A DNA stretch of 64,000 nt from Paramacrobiotus metropolitanus (lineage: Eukaryota; Tardigrada; Eutardigrada; Parachela; Macrobiotidae): NCBI RefSeq assembly GCF_019649055.1, contig NW_026570250.1, positions 124,001 through 188,000 of the forward strand, read 5' to 3'. The translations under genes were made by a program, and so were the position numbers. The notes below the pieces were generated by a model. The model was not told the DNA's origin, made no database searches, and worked only from the letters and a program-made list of their open reading frames with translations. Of this stretch, positions 30,599 through 43,413 are shown one piece after another (the first letter of the stretch is position 1; each line of letters starts with the position of its first letter).

Positions 30599-33500
30599 CT
30601 CGGGTGGTGGTCATTCGATAAAACCGCTGCAGAGTATGTGAATAAAGTACTGCACTTCCTTTCAGCGCACTGTCTTCTGCATGCACCATGCACTGTGCTC
30701 GATATCCATAACTTAAATTTTAGCCAAATCAGCCTAGCACGCATTGCGTAGCATCCCATATGAGTCAGAATCTCCAAGCGCGCCTCGGGCTGTAAATTAT
30801 CACTCTCCTATCAGGATGCTACCAATCGTCGTATCAAAGTTCTCACGTCAAGCTCCTGGACTTGGAAACTGGATCGTAAGCAGTTTTGCTAAGATCATTC
30901 CCATCTCGATGCGTTTTTCGAAGGCAGTTCTATAATTGTCTCGAGATCATAATCCATTTAGTGAAAAAAAAACATCGACAGTGATGTGGTTGTTTTGTTT
31001 GAACTGAAAACGGAAGTGCAGGTAACCTTGTCTTTTGAGATTTGCATGCTAATCTGCTTGCGCTTGCAGGCTTGCTTGATGGCCCGAATCAGATACGTAC
31101 CTTGATTTGAACCACCAGCATCACTACACTTCGGGTGTCCTTGTTACAGTAAAAGTGGTTCTAAGTCTATGCCATAATTTTTTATCTTTTTGAATGTTCT
31201 TCACGTGCACGTTGCGATCTATGTATCTTGAGTGTGTGATGAGTCGTTGTTGAAAATAGTTCTCAATGTTTATTGATCAGTTTATAATTTCTTCCTAGAC
31301 TACTCATATTGACTTAAGAACCTCCTTAACCAGTGGACGGGATTCTGGATCTCAACTACCGTGCGTGCAAAATTGTTTTGGTTGGGTCTAATAAAAATCA
31401 AAAAATGTAATTGGTAATTTTAGGGTAAAGTTGGAGAAGTGGATATAGGAGTCGTCGTTTCGTGTTTCGCTGTGATTTGTGGATTTTGGATGGATTTGTT
31501 TGCGATGCTGTGACGCTGTTCTCTGCCATAGCGATATTGGTGGATCATTGTTGCGATTTGCCGGCAATTTTGATCTTTTGTCAGCTGAGGTATGTTTTCT
31601 ATATTTACGGCCTTTATTTAAGAATGGGCAGTTTGACGTGTTTTATCGAAACAGAAGCTTGTGCAAATCGTATTACTCGAACTGATAAGGCCTCGGGGTA
31701 CATAGAACTGCTTTACTGCGCTTAGTTTGTTCGGCTTACGCTTCAGAGTTCTGCCTTCTTTATTTGGACTTAACGGCATATGGTTGCTTTCTTCGTAAAT
31801 TTCTAGAATACAGTTTTCCGTTTTTAGAGTTTTCATGTTTCTGGGGAAAGTTATTCTGGGACATAATCTGTGATATTGTACGCTGAAAATTCGAAAGAAG
31901 TTTTTAGACTTCTTTGGATGGTAGCAGTTCGAAAAGTGTTTTTGCTTGTGAATTAGACCTGATGCGCCATGCGGTCAGAAAGGAATAAAACGCTCGATCG
32001 CTATAAATGATCATTATTACTTCCCTTTATGGGCCGTCTCGAAATTTGTCTGCAAGTTCTTCCCTAAAAAATTGTATGAAGTGATTGGAGTAATTATACT
32101 CACTGAGAAGTGGGAGTGAGACATGTTAAAACCTTTATTCATAATTTATTTCATTTTTGTACTTACATTTACATATTCGTTTATACACAATATGAATATT
32201 GGGAAGCATCGCTGATAGAATACTTAGTTTTATTAGATATCCCAAAAGGTTTGTATCAATTTTTTTCAGCGGTTATTCAGCTTCCAAGCGTAAATCGAAA
32301 CTGGCTTTGCACTTTGCTGTTAAAAGCAGTATTATAAAAGAGAAGTTAGTACTCGCGTTAGCTTAAGAGTTTTTTTATTTATGCGTGACTCTAATATAAC
32401 CGAAATCTCTGGGAGTTGCATTTATATTTGATGGTCTTGTTAGCTTAGTGCTTTTACGAAAGGCATTTCTGGAATATTGAACATGACAAATGTGTTTTCC
32501 GTCCGTCTTTTCAAGGATGAAATCCCAGTTTTTATTTGTTCGTCTCAGGCCGATACGGTAATGATATCAATTTAGCCGCTCCCCTGCTGATTATTACTTT
32601 AGGGAAATCAGGTAGTCATGCCTGTCTAAAAGGATTTTCCGGTGACAGGTTGCGTGTACGCTCTGGCGCTTTGATTGCTTTTGCGCATCCAGAGGAAATT
32701 ACAGAGCTCGCGTTACCCCTCCACAAAATATGGGTAATTATTTTGCATTTAGTGATGGCGATATTTTCAAATCTCCCCAAAAAGAATTTCACATATCACT
32801 TCCTGCTGCTTTGCTCTTACGGATGCGTGAGTGCAAGGAAAGGGCAGGTGTTACACAGAAGGAGTAACAAGACGGAAATGAAGTAAGATTTCCCATTCAT
32901 GCTTGCGTGGACAGATTGGTACGCGATAATACGAAAAAATTCGTAAAATAGTGCTAACTTGGAGCAGTCTGATTATTGCATGATCAGCTAATTTGGTGTC
33001 GAGATTGACTTTTATGCGTGCCTTATTGGCATGTGTGCAATGGGCACCTGGACATCCGTCCTTTAAAATAAGGCTTCCGCTTGTAGCGGACATGCGTGGT
33101 ATTTGCTTGTACGAAATCGTCCAGATTCCACCCGGAGTTACATTTCTGATGTACGGTTGGCGAATAGAATTCGTGCAGGAAGAAGCAGCCAGCCGCATTG
33201 GTTATCGTACGACTATTTATTAGCCTAACTGATTCTGTGGTTAAATGCTAACTTGTAGGCAAGTCAGAAGGGTTAATCGATTTGAAAAATAGCTTGGCCG
33301 TTCAATTATGGAACTGGTCGATTATAAAGGGATCGGGAAACGATCTTCTCGCGCATCGTCTCTCCAGCTGATACCAGCATGAAAATCTTTGTGGTTTCTT
33401 GTGACCGTAACGTAGTTTTTCACGAATTTTTTGGATTTTGAGAACAGATTTGTCTTCGCACTTTATTCGCTTAGAAATTAGATATGTGATGTCCCTCATT

Positions 33501-34488
33501 GCCATTGCATAAACCAGTAGCCCGCTTTTTCAATTGTTCATTTGTTTATGGTTATTATAGTATTTGTCGACTTGCTGCTCCGTTTTCTTTGAAGGCGTAG
33601 CCGCGCAGGACACTCATATTTTTCTTACGCGTAGGATCTGTGGATTTTACTGGTATGTTTAGCAGATAGATTCTTCTGCGGTGTAAGAAATCAGTTATCT
33701 CGTATAGTGGACAGAAAGCCTCATTAGATAACACGGTCCCGAAGCTATATTCATGCAATGGTGTTTATTTACCGTTAAGAAAAGTAAAGTATGGTTATTA
33801 TCAGTCATCCAGTTTTGCTATAAGGACTCTTATGTTCTGATCAGTTAGGATATAAATTACGGAAATGGGGTGCTACCGCACGGTTAACGCATTCTGCCGA
33901 AGGCAGAGATGATGTTATCATATTGACCGGCGGAGTATGCATTCTGGTCCCGTTATACGTACGCGATCAGCTAGTGCACTGTAAATATAGGGGAAGAGGA
34001 AAGATTTTTTCTTGGGCGTCATTGGACATGTTGCTGAGCTTGTCAAATCCTATTTCTGTAAGCCAATTGCTTCTGCTAAGGAAGCGACAAAGACATCCCC
34101 ATGAGCTGCACTGAGCTGGATTGACAGAGCGAGAAGGAAGCCCAAGCATTAGCTTGTGAGCTGCACGCTCTAGATACGAAGAAAGGGACGCTGCAGCCAT
34201 GCAGGCATTTGTTATAGTTATTTAAATTCTCCTCCGTTATGGAGAGATCAAAGTAGTCGATAATGCATCATGCCCCATCTGACCGATTCTGACAGACTTG
34301 TCTGTTAGTTAAAAATTTGTTTGGACTACGCACTAATATTTTCATTCGTCAAATGTTAGAAACGAGCGCTCTCTGTGTTTAATGTTTGTATAGTTGATGA
34401 TCGAATAGAGTTTTTGGTTGTTCCTCAAGGCCTTACTATTTAAATCTACGTCGTTATTGGCCGAAAGGAAGTTGTTGCGGGTGGGACC
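30599..34488. other. Upstream region of Rbfox; no coding exon recognised
   Basis: Open frames near 32536-32886 and 32993-33223 match no family I know. A good donor (CAGCTGAG then GTATGT, near 31589) could end a non-coding first exon of the Rbfox gene, but this cannot be shown from sequence alone. The region may hold its promoter and 5' UTR exons. Confidence 0.35.
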
Positions 34489-37400
34489 ATGGTGAAACCT
34501 TCATTTTTTCCAGTGACCGCAGGAAATTTATCAATGGACAATTCAACTACGGCAACGCACAACGTACAGATAGATCACGCGCGAAACGGAATAAAAGATG
34601 TTGGATCAGCGTCCTCATCGGTAGCCGGTGTTGAACAGCAAACGGTAAGCATTATCGAGATTTGCGAAATATAGATTAAATGTCTGATTAGACCAATTTG
34701 GCTGAAGATGGTGCCCAATCGAGTATGACGAATGTGTATTTTCATCCGCGAGATGTGAGTCCTTTTGGTTAATTAGAAGAGCTGGTATTATGCCAACTCG
34801 TCCACACACTCATCTCTCTCGTTATTTACGTCAGAGGTTGGACTCACTCCAGAGATGATTCTGTTTGAGTTGTTTGACAGCATTCTAATTTATTGCGCAA
34901 GTGGAACGTGCGTGTTGCAGAGCGGCATATGGTTTTATGCTTACTGAATGAATACTCTCATTTACTGATTTACAACAGTTAATTTCCAAAGTTTTCGCTT
35001 ATGGTATTTATGTAATTCAGTTCGCATATTTTTTTGTAAAGATTGCAGCGTTAGTGATGTAAATGCTTGTGATAGTTGTCCACTTTCGGCAATCTTCCGG
35101 GACATACTGAGTTAATCTAATCCAAGTGTACATGCGATGACATCAGCACGGGTAGCCAGTAACTGGAAGAAGCCTGACTAGTGTAAATTAATTGCATTTT
35201 CTGCTTGGAGCAGCTGAAAACCTCATCGATTATATTACAGTCTGCTGCATTGGTCCATTGTAAACAATGTAAGATCCTTGTTGTGATCTGCCTGACGGGA
35301 GAGACTTTTTTGGGTTTTGTTGAATTTGGGACCGATCTGTGTGGCACGCAGTCACGGCGCGCTGCTCATTAGCGAGGCTCTTTTCTAGGCGAATGAATAA
35401 ACAGTGGGAGGCTTTGCTGATTTAATATGGTAGAGTTAGCGTAGTGATAATGAAGCAGCAGTGGTGTGCTGGTGTGGTGACTGTTTGAAAATTGAATCTA
35501 TATTTAGAAGGGTGAGGAATTTGCAAAATGCTAGTTGGCATGAAAAATAAGGTCGAACTAATCATTGGCTCTCACCATTTTAAATGGCAGGATATATGAA
35601 CGGCAGCCACGGCGTTTGTGGCGCACAGACCACATTTTCAAAGAGAAGAAAGTGCACTCAACTGCAACTGTTCCGGCGAACAGTTGGACGCGGTCGCTTG
35701 TTACGCCGTGCGCCCGGAAAAATTACCATAATAAGCTGAACAGTTGAGACTTTGCTGCTTCGACTTTTTATGATCGGTTTAGTGCAGATTCTCTGGACAA
35801 ATGGCTCATTTTGATTTTTTTCTCCAGTCATACCGCCCAGAAGATGCATTGCCGCTTGGCATGCATTTTAGCGACTCATTAGTTAATGCGAATTCTAACT
35901 TGGGAGCATCTTTATGCACAGGAACAGTAGGTGGACGATGTGGCTTTATACAGACTCTTTTTGGTCGTATCTCGAGACATTGCATGTTGACATAATCAGT
36001 GGCTTCTTTTCTTCAAGCTACGGAAATACGATGACGTTTGCCATTGTGTGCTAAGAATCCTAATATTTTAATGCCGTATATAGCGTGGAATTTCAATAAT
36101 GAATAGTCAACAGAATTAACAGCCTTCTACATATGCGATCGATAACTCATTTCAAGTGATAACTGTTGACATTACCATTTTTCTCATCGGTATGTGGGGG
36201 AGACTAATCTTAACGAAGAGCCTTTCCGTTCCTTTTCTTTAGCAAACGGATCTGCTGGAGAACGACGATGTCAAGTCGGAAGTTCCGCTGTATTTACCCA
36301 CCAACAATATTGACAATTCTGCGCTGACGAGTGGTGTTAGCGCGGGCAATATGATGCCGACAAGCACCACGCAGACGACCGCACCAGCGGCCACACAACT
36401 CCCCATGAGGCTGCAGGATTCGGCACCGAAAAGACTCCATGTCTCCAATATTCCCTTTAGATTCCGCGATCCTGATCTAAAGGCGCTATTTGAGGTGAGA
36501 ACCAACTTGCGAATTTTGTTTAGGTGAAGGCTCTGCACACCACCACTTTCGACTCGTAATACTACCACCTTTGCAGAACCACCTTCAACTCCTCATACCA
36601 CCATTTCATTTACTAAAAATTTCCGATAATTAATAACTCAACGACTATGGTGGGTGACTGGGTGGTTTTTGCTATAATATATCAAAAAATCTGAAGATCA
36701 AGAAATACGGTGCACCGTGCACCTACTGTTACAAGTTCAAACTGGTGGTAAAATTCATTTTCTGTTGATACTTTATGGTTTATATTTATACAAATTATTG
36801 AACATGAACGCTTAAGAGTAAAGATTATTATTCATCCATAATGCCGCACTTACGTGAATGATGATGTTGCGCCCCTTTGACTTTGAGTATTGTACGTGCT
36901 GTGTTGAGATATGGACAGACTTGTGTAAAAGGTCATCAAATTTACAGTAGTACAACTCGCGGTGTCGAGTTGAATTAAACAGAGGTTATTACATGTTATG
37001 TTATGGCTGGTATAAGTTTGGATTAAATTGGGATGTCACAATTTTATTATTTAACTGTAGAGGCACCTTGGTCTTTGGTGAATACCGGAATAACGACGAT
37101 TATCGCGAATGCGTTGTGATGTATCATGTGTGCAAGGATTTAATTAATCGTAAAACACGTGACTGACTTTGTTTCATTTCAGCCATTTGGAACAGTGACG
37201 CAAGTTGAGATTATTTTTAATGACCGAGGATCGAAGGTGAGTGGGCTGCAAGAAAGCCATAACACATATTTCATCAAGTTTGAGATCAGTTTGCACCATG
37301 TACGTACGTATGTTTCGTAGAATGCCTTTATGTCATAATATTTATGTAATAATCGAGATTAGTTGTAAGCGGCTTTTTCGTTATTAAAAATAATTAGACT

Positions 37401-40030
37401 TTTGGGATAGTAAATTGTTTACCCTCATTTTGTTTGGATTTAACTTGTTGTTGTCGCTGTTGTGTGGTGGTTTGCGAGAGACACGTTGTTGTTTTCTCTT
37501 TACATTTGTCGGCCTTAATGCGGTGCCTGTTGTTTTTTGCATGCCTTCAGGGATTCGGTTTTGTGACATTTCAAAGTGCATCCGATGCTGACCGCGCCAA
37601 AGATCACTTGAACGGGTCTGTCGTAGATGGACGAAAAATAGAGGTGCGCATGAGTGATGAAACAAGTTCGGAATGGTTCAATTGTGCTTGTGATGGTTAT
37701 TATTTTGTGGTATTCTCTATCTACTCTACAATGGTACACGATCTTATTCGGAATGCAAACGGCAGCCTTTTACTATGCATTGTACATCTGAGCGTGTTAA
37801 TCAGTTCTCCTCCCTTGTATTTTGAATTGTATTCTGAACTCAATTAGTTGGCCGGTAATTATTTGTTTGTATTAATGGCTCCACTTTGACTTTTACCCTA
37901 GTGACACTAGGATGAGTTTGTACTGACGGTTTAACGTTTTTATTCAGTGTCCTCATTGCCATGGCAGGCCATTAAGGCTCACTTTACGTCGCGCGTTTCC
38001 TGTGCTTTTGCATAGCATCGCATTTATGTACTTCCGGCTTATTTGGCGTGGGTTTCAGTTTTTTTTAACAGCCAGCGCATCTTGCCTTGTGTTTTGGTGC
38101 TTTTCGGTCACTGCATTGGCGGAGGTTTTGGTTTTGCTCGTTCGTCTTCCGGGTTACAAAATCAGTCTGGTTTTGTTTGGAAATTTTCGAATTTTTTTTA
38201 ATTTTCTGAAAAAATTGAACACCTTTTCTCTTTGGGTATTCTTATTGCATTGCGTACTTACGTCTTTTTCAACTGGAAATTTACGACAGCACTAGGAAAA
38301 TGTGTATGGTTCAAATTTTTTTGCTGAAATTGTAGTTGCGTTGCGTTTAGAATATTAGCTGATGTATCCGGATTTGCGTATGGATAACGAGCAACGGTAA
38401 GCCAAGTGCACTGGAGGATGGTAAGCGTTCGTGTTAGTTTTACACTGTCCGAAGGGCATAATTAAGATCATCTATCTGTTTCCCAAATCGTTTGTAGCCA
38501 TAGCTGTTTTCCGGTAATGGTCTCTAGACATGGAGAGCCAATTTGATTAATTACTAGCGCCATGAGAGGCAGAAAGTGAAAAGAAAAGGGGATTGCCGTT
38601 TGCACTACCGAGAAGAGTGTCATGCACGCCAACATTTTTTTAATGTTAATCAGTTTTGTATAATCTTACTTTCTCTCAAAGGTCAACGACGCAACCGCCA
38701 AGACCAACACGAAAGCTAAACCGACGTCATCGTCCCCATACGGTAAGATATTGTACATATATTATTGCTCTATGTACAACCGAACTAATTATTGTAATAG
38801 TTATGGTATATTTTCTAGTTCTGACATCCTAACCATTGTTTTCTTGTTTTTTTTTTTAACTTGGTAAGCTGACGGGGCTGGTTAAACTGGTGAAATGTGC
38901 CGGATTGTTTCATTTATATGATTAAAAGCATTTGCAACTTGTCTTTGAATTGTTCACTGATGGTGTGACTGACTGATTTTAGCGGCCAGAGTGCATGTTG
39001 TTGGCTCGCCTATTCAGAGGAACCGTTCATCCTCGAGTCTCTTGAGAACCCAACCGTATCAAGCGGCCCTGCTTTCCCGCAATGCACAGACCTTGGCGGC
39101 GCATGGACTATACTCGGCGGCTGGCCTCTATACGGATCCCTATGTGCTTGCCGGTTTGAATGTAAGAATAAAAGGAAGGAACGATAATGGCAATAAATAA
39201 AAAGCATTTGGGCCATTTCCTCTTTCGGCTCTGATGCGCCGGATCTGGGCATTAAAGCTTTTCGGTCCAGTTCAATCGCTACACATTTTATGCTGCGCTT
39301 GGCTGGTGTTTTAGCCTGATTATGGAATACATCTTGTATTTTGTCGATTTTTTGTAGTGAACTACGCAGAAAGCTTGGATAATTGCTTTGTAAATGATGT
39401 CTGTATTGGGAATGATTTTGTTGAATGTTTTGTGTCTAGCAAATGACGAATCTGGCCGCGGTGGCCAGTGCTCGAGCCAATCCCTATACCCAGTTAACCG
39501 CAGCGGCAACATCATTGCCAACGCATCTCGCGGCAGCATTGGGTGCTTACCAGAATAATGCAGCAGCACTGGGCGGGTAAGCGGTATAGCGGACCAAAGT
39601 ATTTGTAAATTTGCTTGATTGTTCAAAAAACGAAGAATGTTCCAAAAATGCACTTGCCGTTTGCTTAGTAGGAAGTGTTTAGAAATTAGAAAGAGAGTGA
39701 CGATAGTTTGCATTATTGAGAAATTTAAAAATAATTTGTTGTTCAGTATTTAGCTGTGACCAGAAAATTGTTTTTCATTTCTAAATTGATGCACATTTAC
39801 GAAATAAAATAAATCTGTAAGAGTGCCGAAAAAAATAGTACCGAAAATCGGAAACCATATTATGACATTCAGTTTGACCGTGTACGCGGTTAATGTTTTG
39901 TGCTCATTATAGTTATAGCCGGGATTTACTGGGAGCTAGCCAGGTGGATCTGCTCAATCGGCATGCCCTGGCCCAAATCTGGAATCCTACGACGCCACAA
40001 GCGCCCAACGGGACATCGGCCTGGTTTTGA
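34489..40030 (+). CDS. Rbfox: Rbfox (Fox-1 family) RNA-binding splicing regulator (eight coding exons)
   Basis: A nuclear splicing factor that binds (U)GCAUG in introns. Exons are 34489-34644, 36243-36494, 37183-37236, 37551-37643, 38682-38742, 38983-39161, 39440-39576 and 39913-40030, giving 349 codons plus stop. The start sits in a strong context (GGGACCATGG). The RRM (about residues 114-190) has PKRLHVSNIPFRFRDPDL with RNP2, FNDRGSK, and RNP1 as KGFGFVTF; the aromatic residues that read UGCAUG are kept. VEIIFNDRGSK, DADRAKDHLNG and VVDGRKIEVNDATAK are diagnostic. RRM exons measure 54, 93 and 61 nt, the series I know from vertebrate Rbfox. The C-terminus is Ala/Leu/Tyr-rich, ends in SAWF and lacks the longer vertebrate Fox-1 C-terminal region. 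The last two exons are repeated downstream in a tandem duplication. Confidence 0.95.
37538..37543 (+). promoter_or_regulatory. Rbfox binding site TGCATG at the 3' splice site of the 93-nt exon
   Basis: TGCATG lies inside the pyrimidine tract, ending seven bases before the first base of the exon at 37551. A Rbfox protein bound here would be expected to block recognition of this splice site. Vertebrate Rbfox genes are known to repress their own 93-nt RRM exon in this way. The site is seen directly; its use is inferred. Confidence 0.6.
37648..37652 (+). promoter_or_regulatory. GCATG core next to the 5' splice site of the 93-nt exon
   Basis: The donor reads GTGCGCATGAG, placing a GCATG core at intron positions +5 to +9. 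It lacks the preceding T, so it is a weaker Rbfox site. Together with the TGCATG upstream it flanks the exon on both sides. Confidence 0.4.
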
Positions 40031-41141
40031 GGGATGCCTAAAGAATAAGCCATTGACTGTGTGTGCGGGGGGAAGAATCAAATGCTGAACGTTGCTCCTG
40101 ATATTGCTGAATGTTGCCAATGGACTGTGTGCGACAGCCAAGTTGCACCGGTGGAGTGGAATTCCTCTGAGCTAGCTAATCGTTGTATATCCGTTTCAGT
40201 CTCCTTTAACCAAAATCAATCGTTTTGCTTTGTATATAGACATGCACTGAGGACTCATCGTAGCCGATGAGCGTTATGCCGTTGTAATCAAACCACGGGT
40301 GCATTTTTTTGCGCAGCTGTTTAAAGGATTCTCGTTGTGGTTATTATATTTTTTGGTTTATGGTTATAGCAATCTCTGGGTGTGAGAGATCTGAGTTAAT
40401 GCGTTAGCTTTAACTTATTTTCCTTTATGTTTTCGCGGTACAGAAATTACTCAAACTGGCATTCTCTTCTGGTTGCAGCGTGCAGTCGCTGACCGGATGT
40501 GCCGTTCTTTCTGTGACGAACTCTTGTTCCTGTACTCTTGATGCCAAAGCAAGTTCCGCTGGCTAGCTGCATGGTTTGGTTATAGTATAATTGTTTATTC
40601 AATAAACGTTATAAACGTTTTGGTTACGGTGCTTGCTTACTTACAGTGTTATTGTTCTACGTTCATTTCGATGAAACAGAGTATGTCATTGCCAGTTGTC
40701 GGTATACTGGATTACTAGGTACTGAAAGTGAATGGAGCCATGTACTGCCACAATACTTTAATACAACCAAAAAACTCGTTTTATCTGCCCAAAATAAAAT
40801 AATTCAGCCCCTTTAAATAGTCGTTGAAGATCCCTGTAGCACGCATATCATCATATGGCACAACGTGCAGTGAGCATCCAGTAAGTACCAGATATTAGCA
40901 CGGTTTAGCTTCCGGTTTTCTTCCTTCTCGGTTTAGGTTTAGGCTTACTGCTTAACGTCTGCAAATGCCAGGAATTACTCCTTTTCGAAATCAGAAGACA
41001 CAATGGTCAAAAATACAGTATTATCGAAGTACACCATTCCTAACTTCGGTTATGAAGTCCGCTGCAACGTTACTTATCGGGACATGCAAAATGCAACGAT
41101 TTTTTGCTTTATATTTTTTGCTTCCTTTATACTATATATTT
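39187..41141. repeat. Tandem duplication, copy A (1,955 bp)
   Basis: This segment starts in the intron before Rbfox exon 7 and runs through exons 7 and 8 and about 1.1 kb of downstream sequence. It recurs at 41463-43413. The differences found by reading both copies are four one-base losses in copy B, all in homopolymers, which equals the length difference exactly (1,955 versus 1,951). Confidence 0.95.
40601..40606 (+). terminator. Candidate Rbfox polyadenylation signal AATAAA
   Basis: This canonical hexamer lies about 570 bases after the stop codon. A second AATAAA is nearby (about 40793). The same hexamer is present in copy B at 42873-42878. The choice of site is inferred. Confidence 0.35.
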
Positions 41142-41462
41142 ACGCTTCAGCATGATCTACGCCAGTCCGTGCATGTGATCAGTAGGGCTGGTAAATAAAT
41201 AGTATGATATCAGAACAATGACTGACTCCATAATTTTTTTGTTAATACTAAATCGGGCAAATAGCCAACGTAATACAACAGCGAGTCAAGGAAATGCTGC
41301 CATGATCCCATAATTACGTCCTGTGTTAATTTATGTTTTCATGTTATAATATGGTACTGCAAGGCTTAGATTATCACAATTTACTGTTGAATTAGTAACC
41401 ATTAAATTTTCTAAAATGTACACGTATTGAGTATTGACGCGAGGGTGTGAATACTCCTGGCC
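41142..41462. other. Spacer between the two duplicate copies
   Basis: This 321-base segment has no coding potential. Short blocks in it recur, partly reordered, after copy B. Examples are GAACAATGACTGACTCCATA (41213 and 43417), TAAATAAATAGTA and CTGCAAGGCT. It may be poor-quality consensus around a misjoin. Confidence 0.5.
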
Positions 41463-43413
41463 ATGGCAATAAATAAAAAGCATTTGGGCCATTTCCTCTT
41501 TCGGCTCTGATGCGCCGGATCTGGGCATTAAAGCTTTTCGGTCCAGTTCAATCGCTACACATTTTATGCTGCGCTTGGCTGGTGTTTTAGCCTGATTATG
41601 GAATACATCTTGTATTTTGTCGATTTTTTGTAGTGAACTACGCAGAAAGCTTGGATAATTGCTTTGTAAATGATGTCTGTATTGGGAATGATTTTGTTGA
41701 ATGTTTTGTGTCTAGCAAATGACGAATCTGGCCGCGGTGGCCAGTGCTCGAGCCAATCCCTATACCCAGTTAACCGCAGCGGCAACATCATTGCCAACGC
41801 ATCTCGCGGCAGCATTGGGTGCTTACCAGAATAATGCAGCAGCACTGGGCGGGTAAGCGGTATAGCGGACCAAAGTATTTGTAAATTTGCTTGATTGTTC
41901 AAAAAACGAAGAATGTTCCAAAATGCACTTGCCGTTTGCTTAGTAGGAAGTGTTTAGAAATTAGAAAGAGAGTGACGATAGTTTGCATTATTGAGAAATT
42001 TAAAAATAATTTGTTGTTCAGTATTTAGCTGTGACCAGAAAATTGTTTTTCATTTCTAAATTGATGCACATTTACGAAATAAAATAAATCTGTAAGAGTG
42101 CCGAAAAAATAGTACCGAAAATCGGAAACCATATTATGACATTCAGTTTGACCGTGTACGCGGTTAATGTTTTGTGCTCATTATAGTTATAGCCGGGATT
42201 TACTGGGAGCTAGCCAGGTGGATCTGCTCAATCGGCATGCCCTGGCCCAAATCTGGAATCCTACGACGCCACAAGCGCCCAACGGGACATCGGCCTGGTT
42301 TTGAGGGATGCCTAAAGAATAAGCCATTGACTGTGTGTGCGGGGGAAGAATCAAATGCTGAACGTTGCTCCTGATATTGCTGAATGTTGCCAATGGACTG
42401 TGTGCGACAGCCAAGTTGCACCGGTGGAGTGGAATTCCTCTGAGCTAGCTAATCGTTGTATATCCGTTTCAGTCTCCTTTAACCAAAATCAATCGTTTTG
42501 CTTTGTATATAGACATGCACTGAGGACTCATCGTAGCCGATGAGCGTTATGCCGTTGTAATCAAACCACGGGTGCATTTTTTTGCGCAGCTGTTTAAAGG
42601 ATTCTCGTTGTGGTTATTATATTTTTGGTTTATGGTTATAGCAATCTCTGGGTGTGAGAGATCTGAGTTAATGCGTTAGCTTTAACTTATTTTCCTTTAT
42701 GTTTTCGCGGTACAGAAATTACTCAAACTGGCATTCTCTTCTGGTTGCAGCGTGCAGTCGCTGACCGGATGTGCCGTTCTTTCTGTGACGAACTCTTGTT
42801 CCTGTACTCTTGATGCCAAAGCAAGTTCCGCTGGCTAGCTGCATGGTTTGGTTATAGTATAATTGTTTATTCAATAAACGTTATAAACGTTTTGGTTACG
42901 GTGCTTGCTTACTTACAGTGTTATTGTTCTACGTTCATTTCGATGAAACAGAGTATGTCATTGCCAGTTGTCGGTATACTGGATTACTAGGTACTGAAAG
43001 TGAATGGAGCCATGTACTGCCACAATACTTTAATACAACCAAAAAACTCGTTTTATCTGCCCAAAATAAAATAATTCAGCCCCTTTAAATAGTCGTTGAA
43101 GATCCCTGTAGCACGCATATCATCATATGGCACAACGTGCAGTGAGCATCCAGTAAGTACCAGATATTAGCACGGTTTAGCTTCCGGTTTTCTTCCTTCT
43201 CGGTTTAGGTTTAGGCTTACTGCTTAACGTCTGCAAATGCCAGGAATTACTCCTTTTCGAAATCAGAAGACACAATGGTCAAAAATACAGTATTATCGAA
43301 GTACACCATTCCTAACTTCGGTTATGAAGTCCGCTGCAACGTTACTTATCGGGACATGCAAAATGCAACGATTTTTTGCTTTATATTTTTTGCTTCCTTT
43401 ATACTATATATTT
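41463..43413. repeat. Tandem duplication, copy B (1,951 bp)
   Basis: Near-perfect direct repeat of 39187-41141. Relative to copy A it lacks one A in an A5 run, one A in an A7 run, one G in a G6 run and one T in a T6 run. No substitution was noticed. Divergence limited to homopolymer length is typical of long-read consensus error, so the second copy may not exist in the genome. Confidence 0.95.
41716..42304 (+). pseudogene. Duplicate of Rbfox terminal exons 7 and 8
   Basis: Exon 7' (41716-41852) and exon 8' (42187-42304) repeat Rbfox exons 7 and 8 with splice sites and stop codon intact, so the coding sequence is unchanged. They lie downstream of the first copy's stop and polyadenylation signals. 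If real, they could serve only as redundant alternative 3' ends encoding the same residues. If an assembly artefact, they are not a gene feature at all. Confidence 0.7.

Noticed and set aside
32536-33223. Open frames on both strands upstream of Rbfox
   Set aside because: The frames conflict, contain no known motif and lack convincing splice partners.
37644-37847. Open frame continuing from Rbfox exon 4 into the intron
   Set aside because: The exon ends at a donor (GTGCGC), and the next exon at 38682 restores the conserved VNDATAK sequence, so the read-through is intronic.
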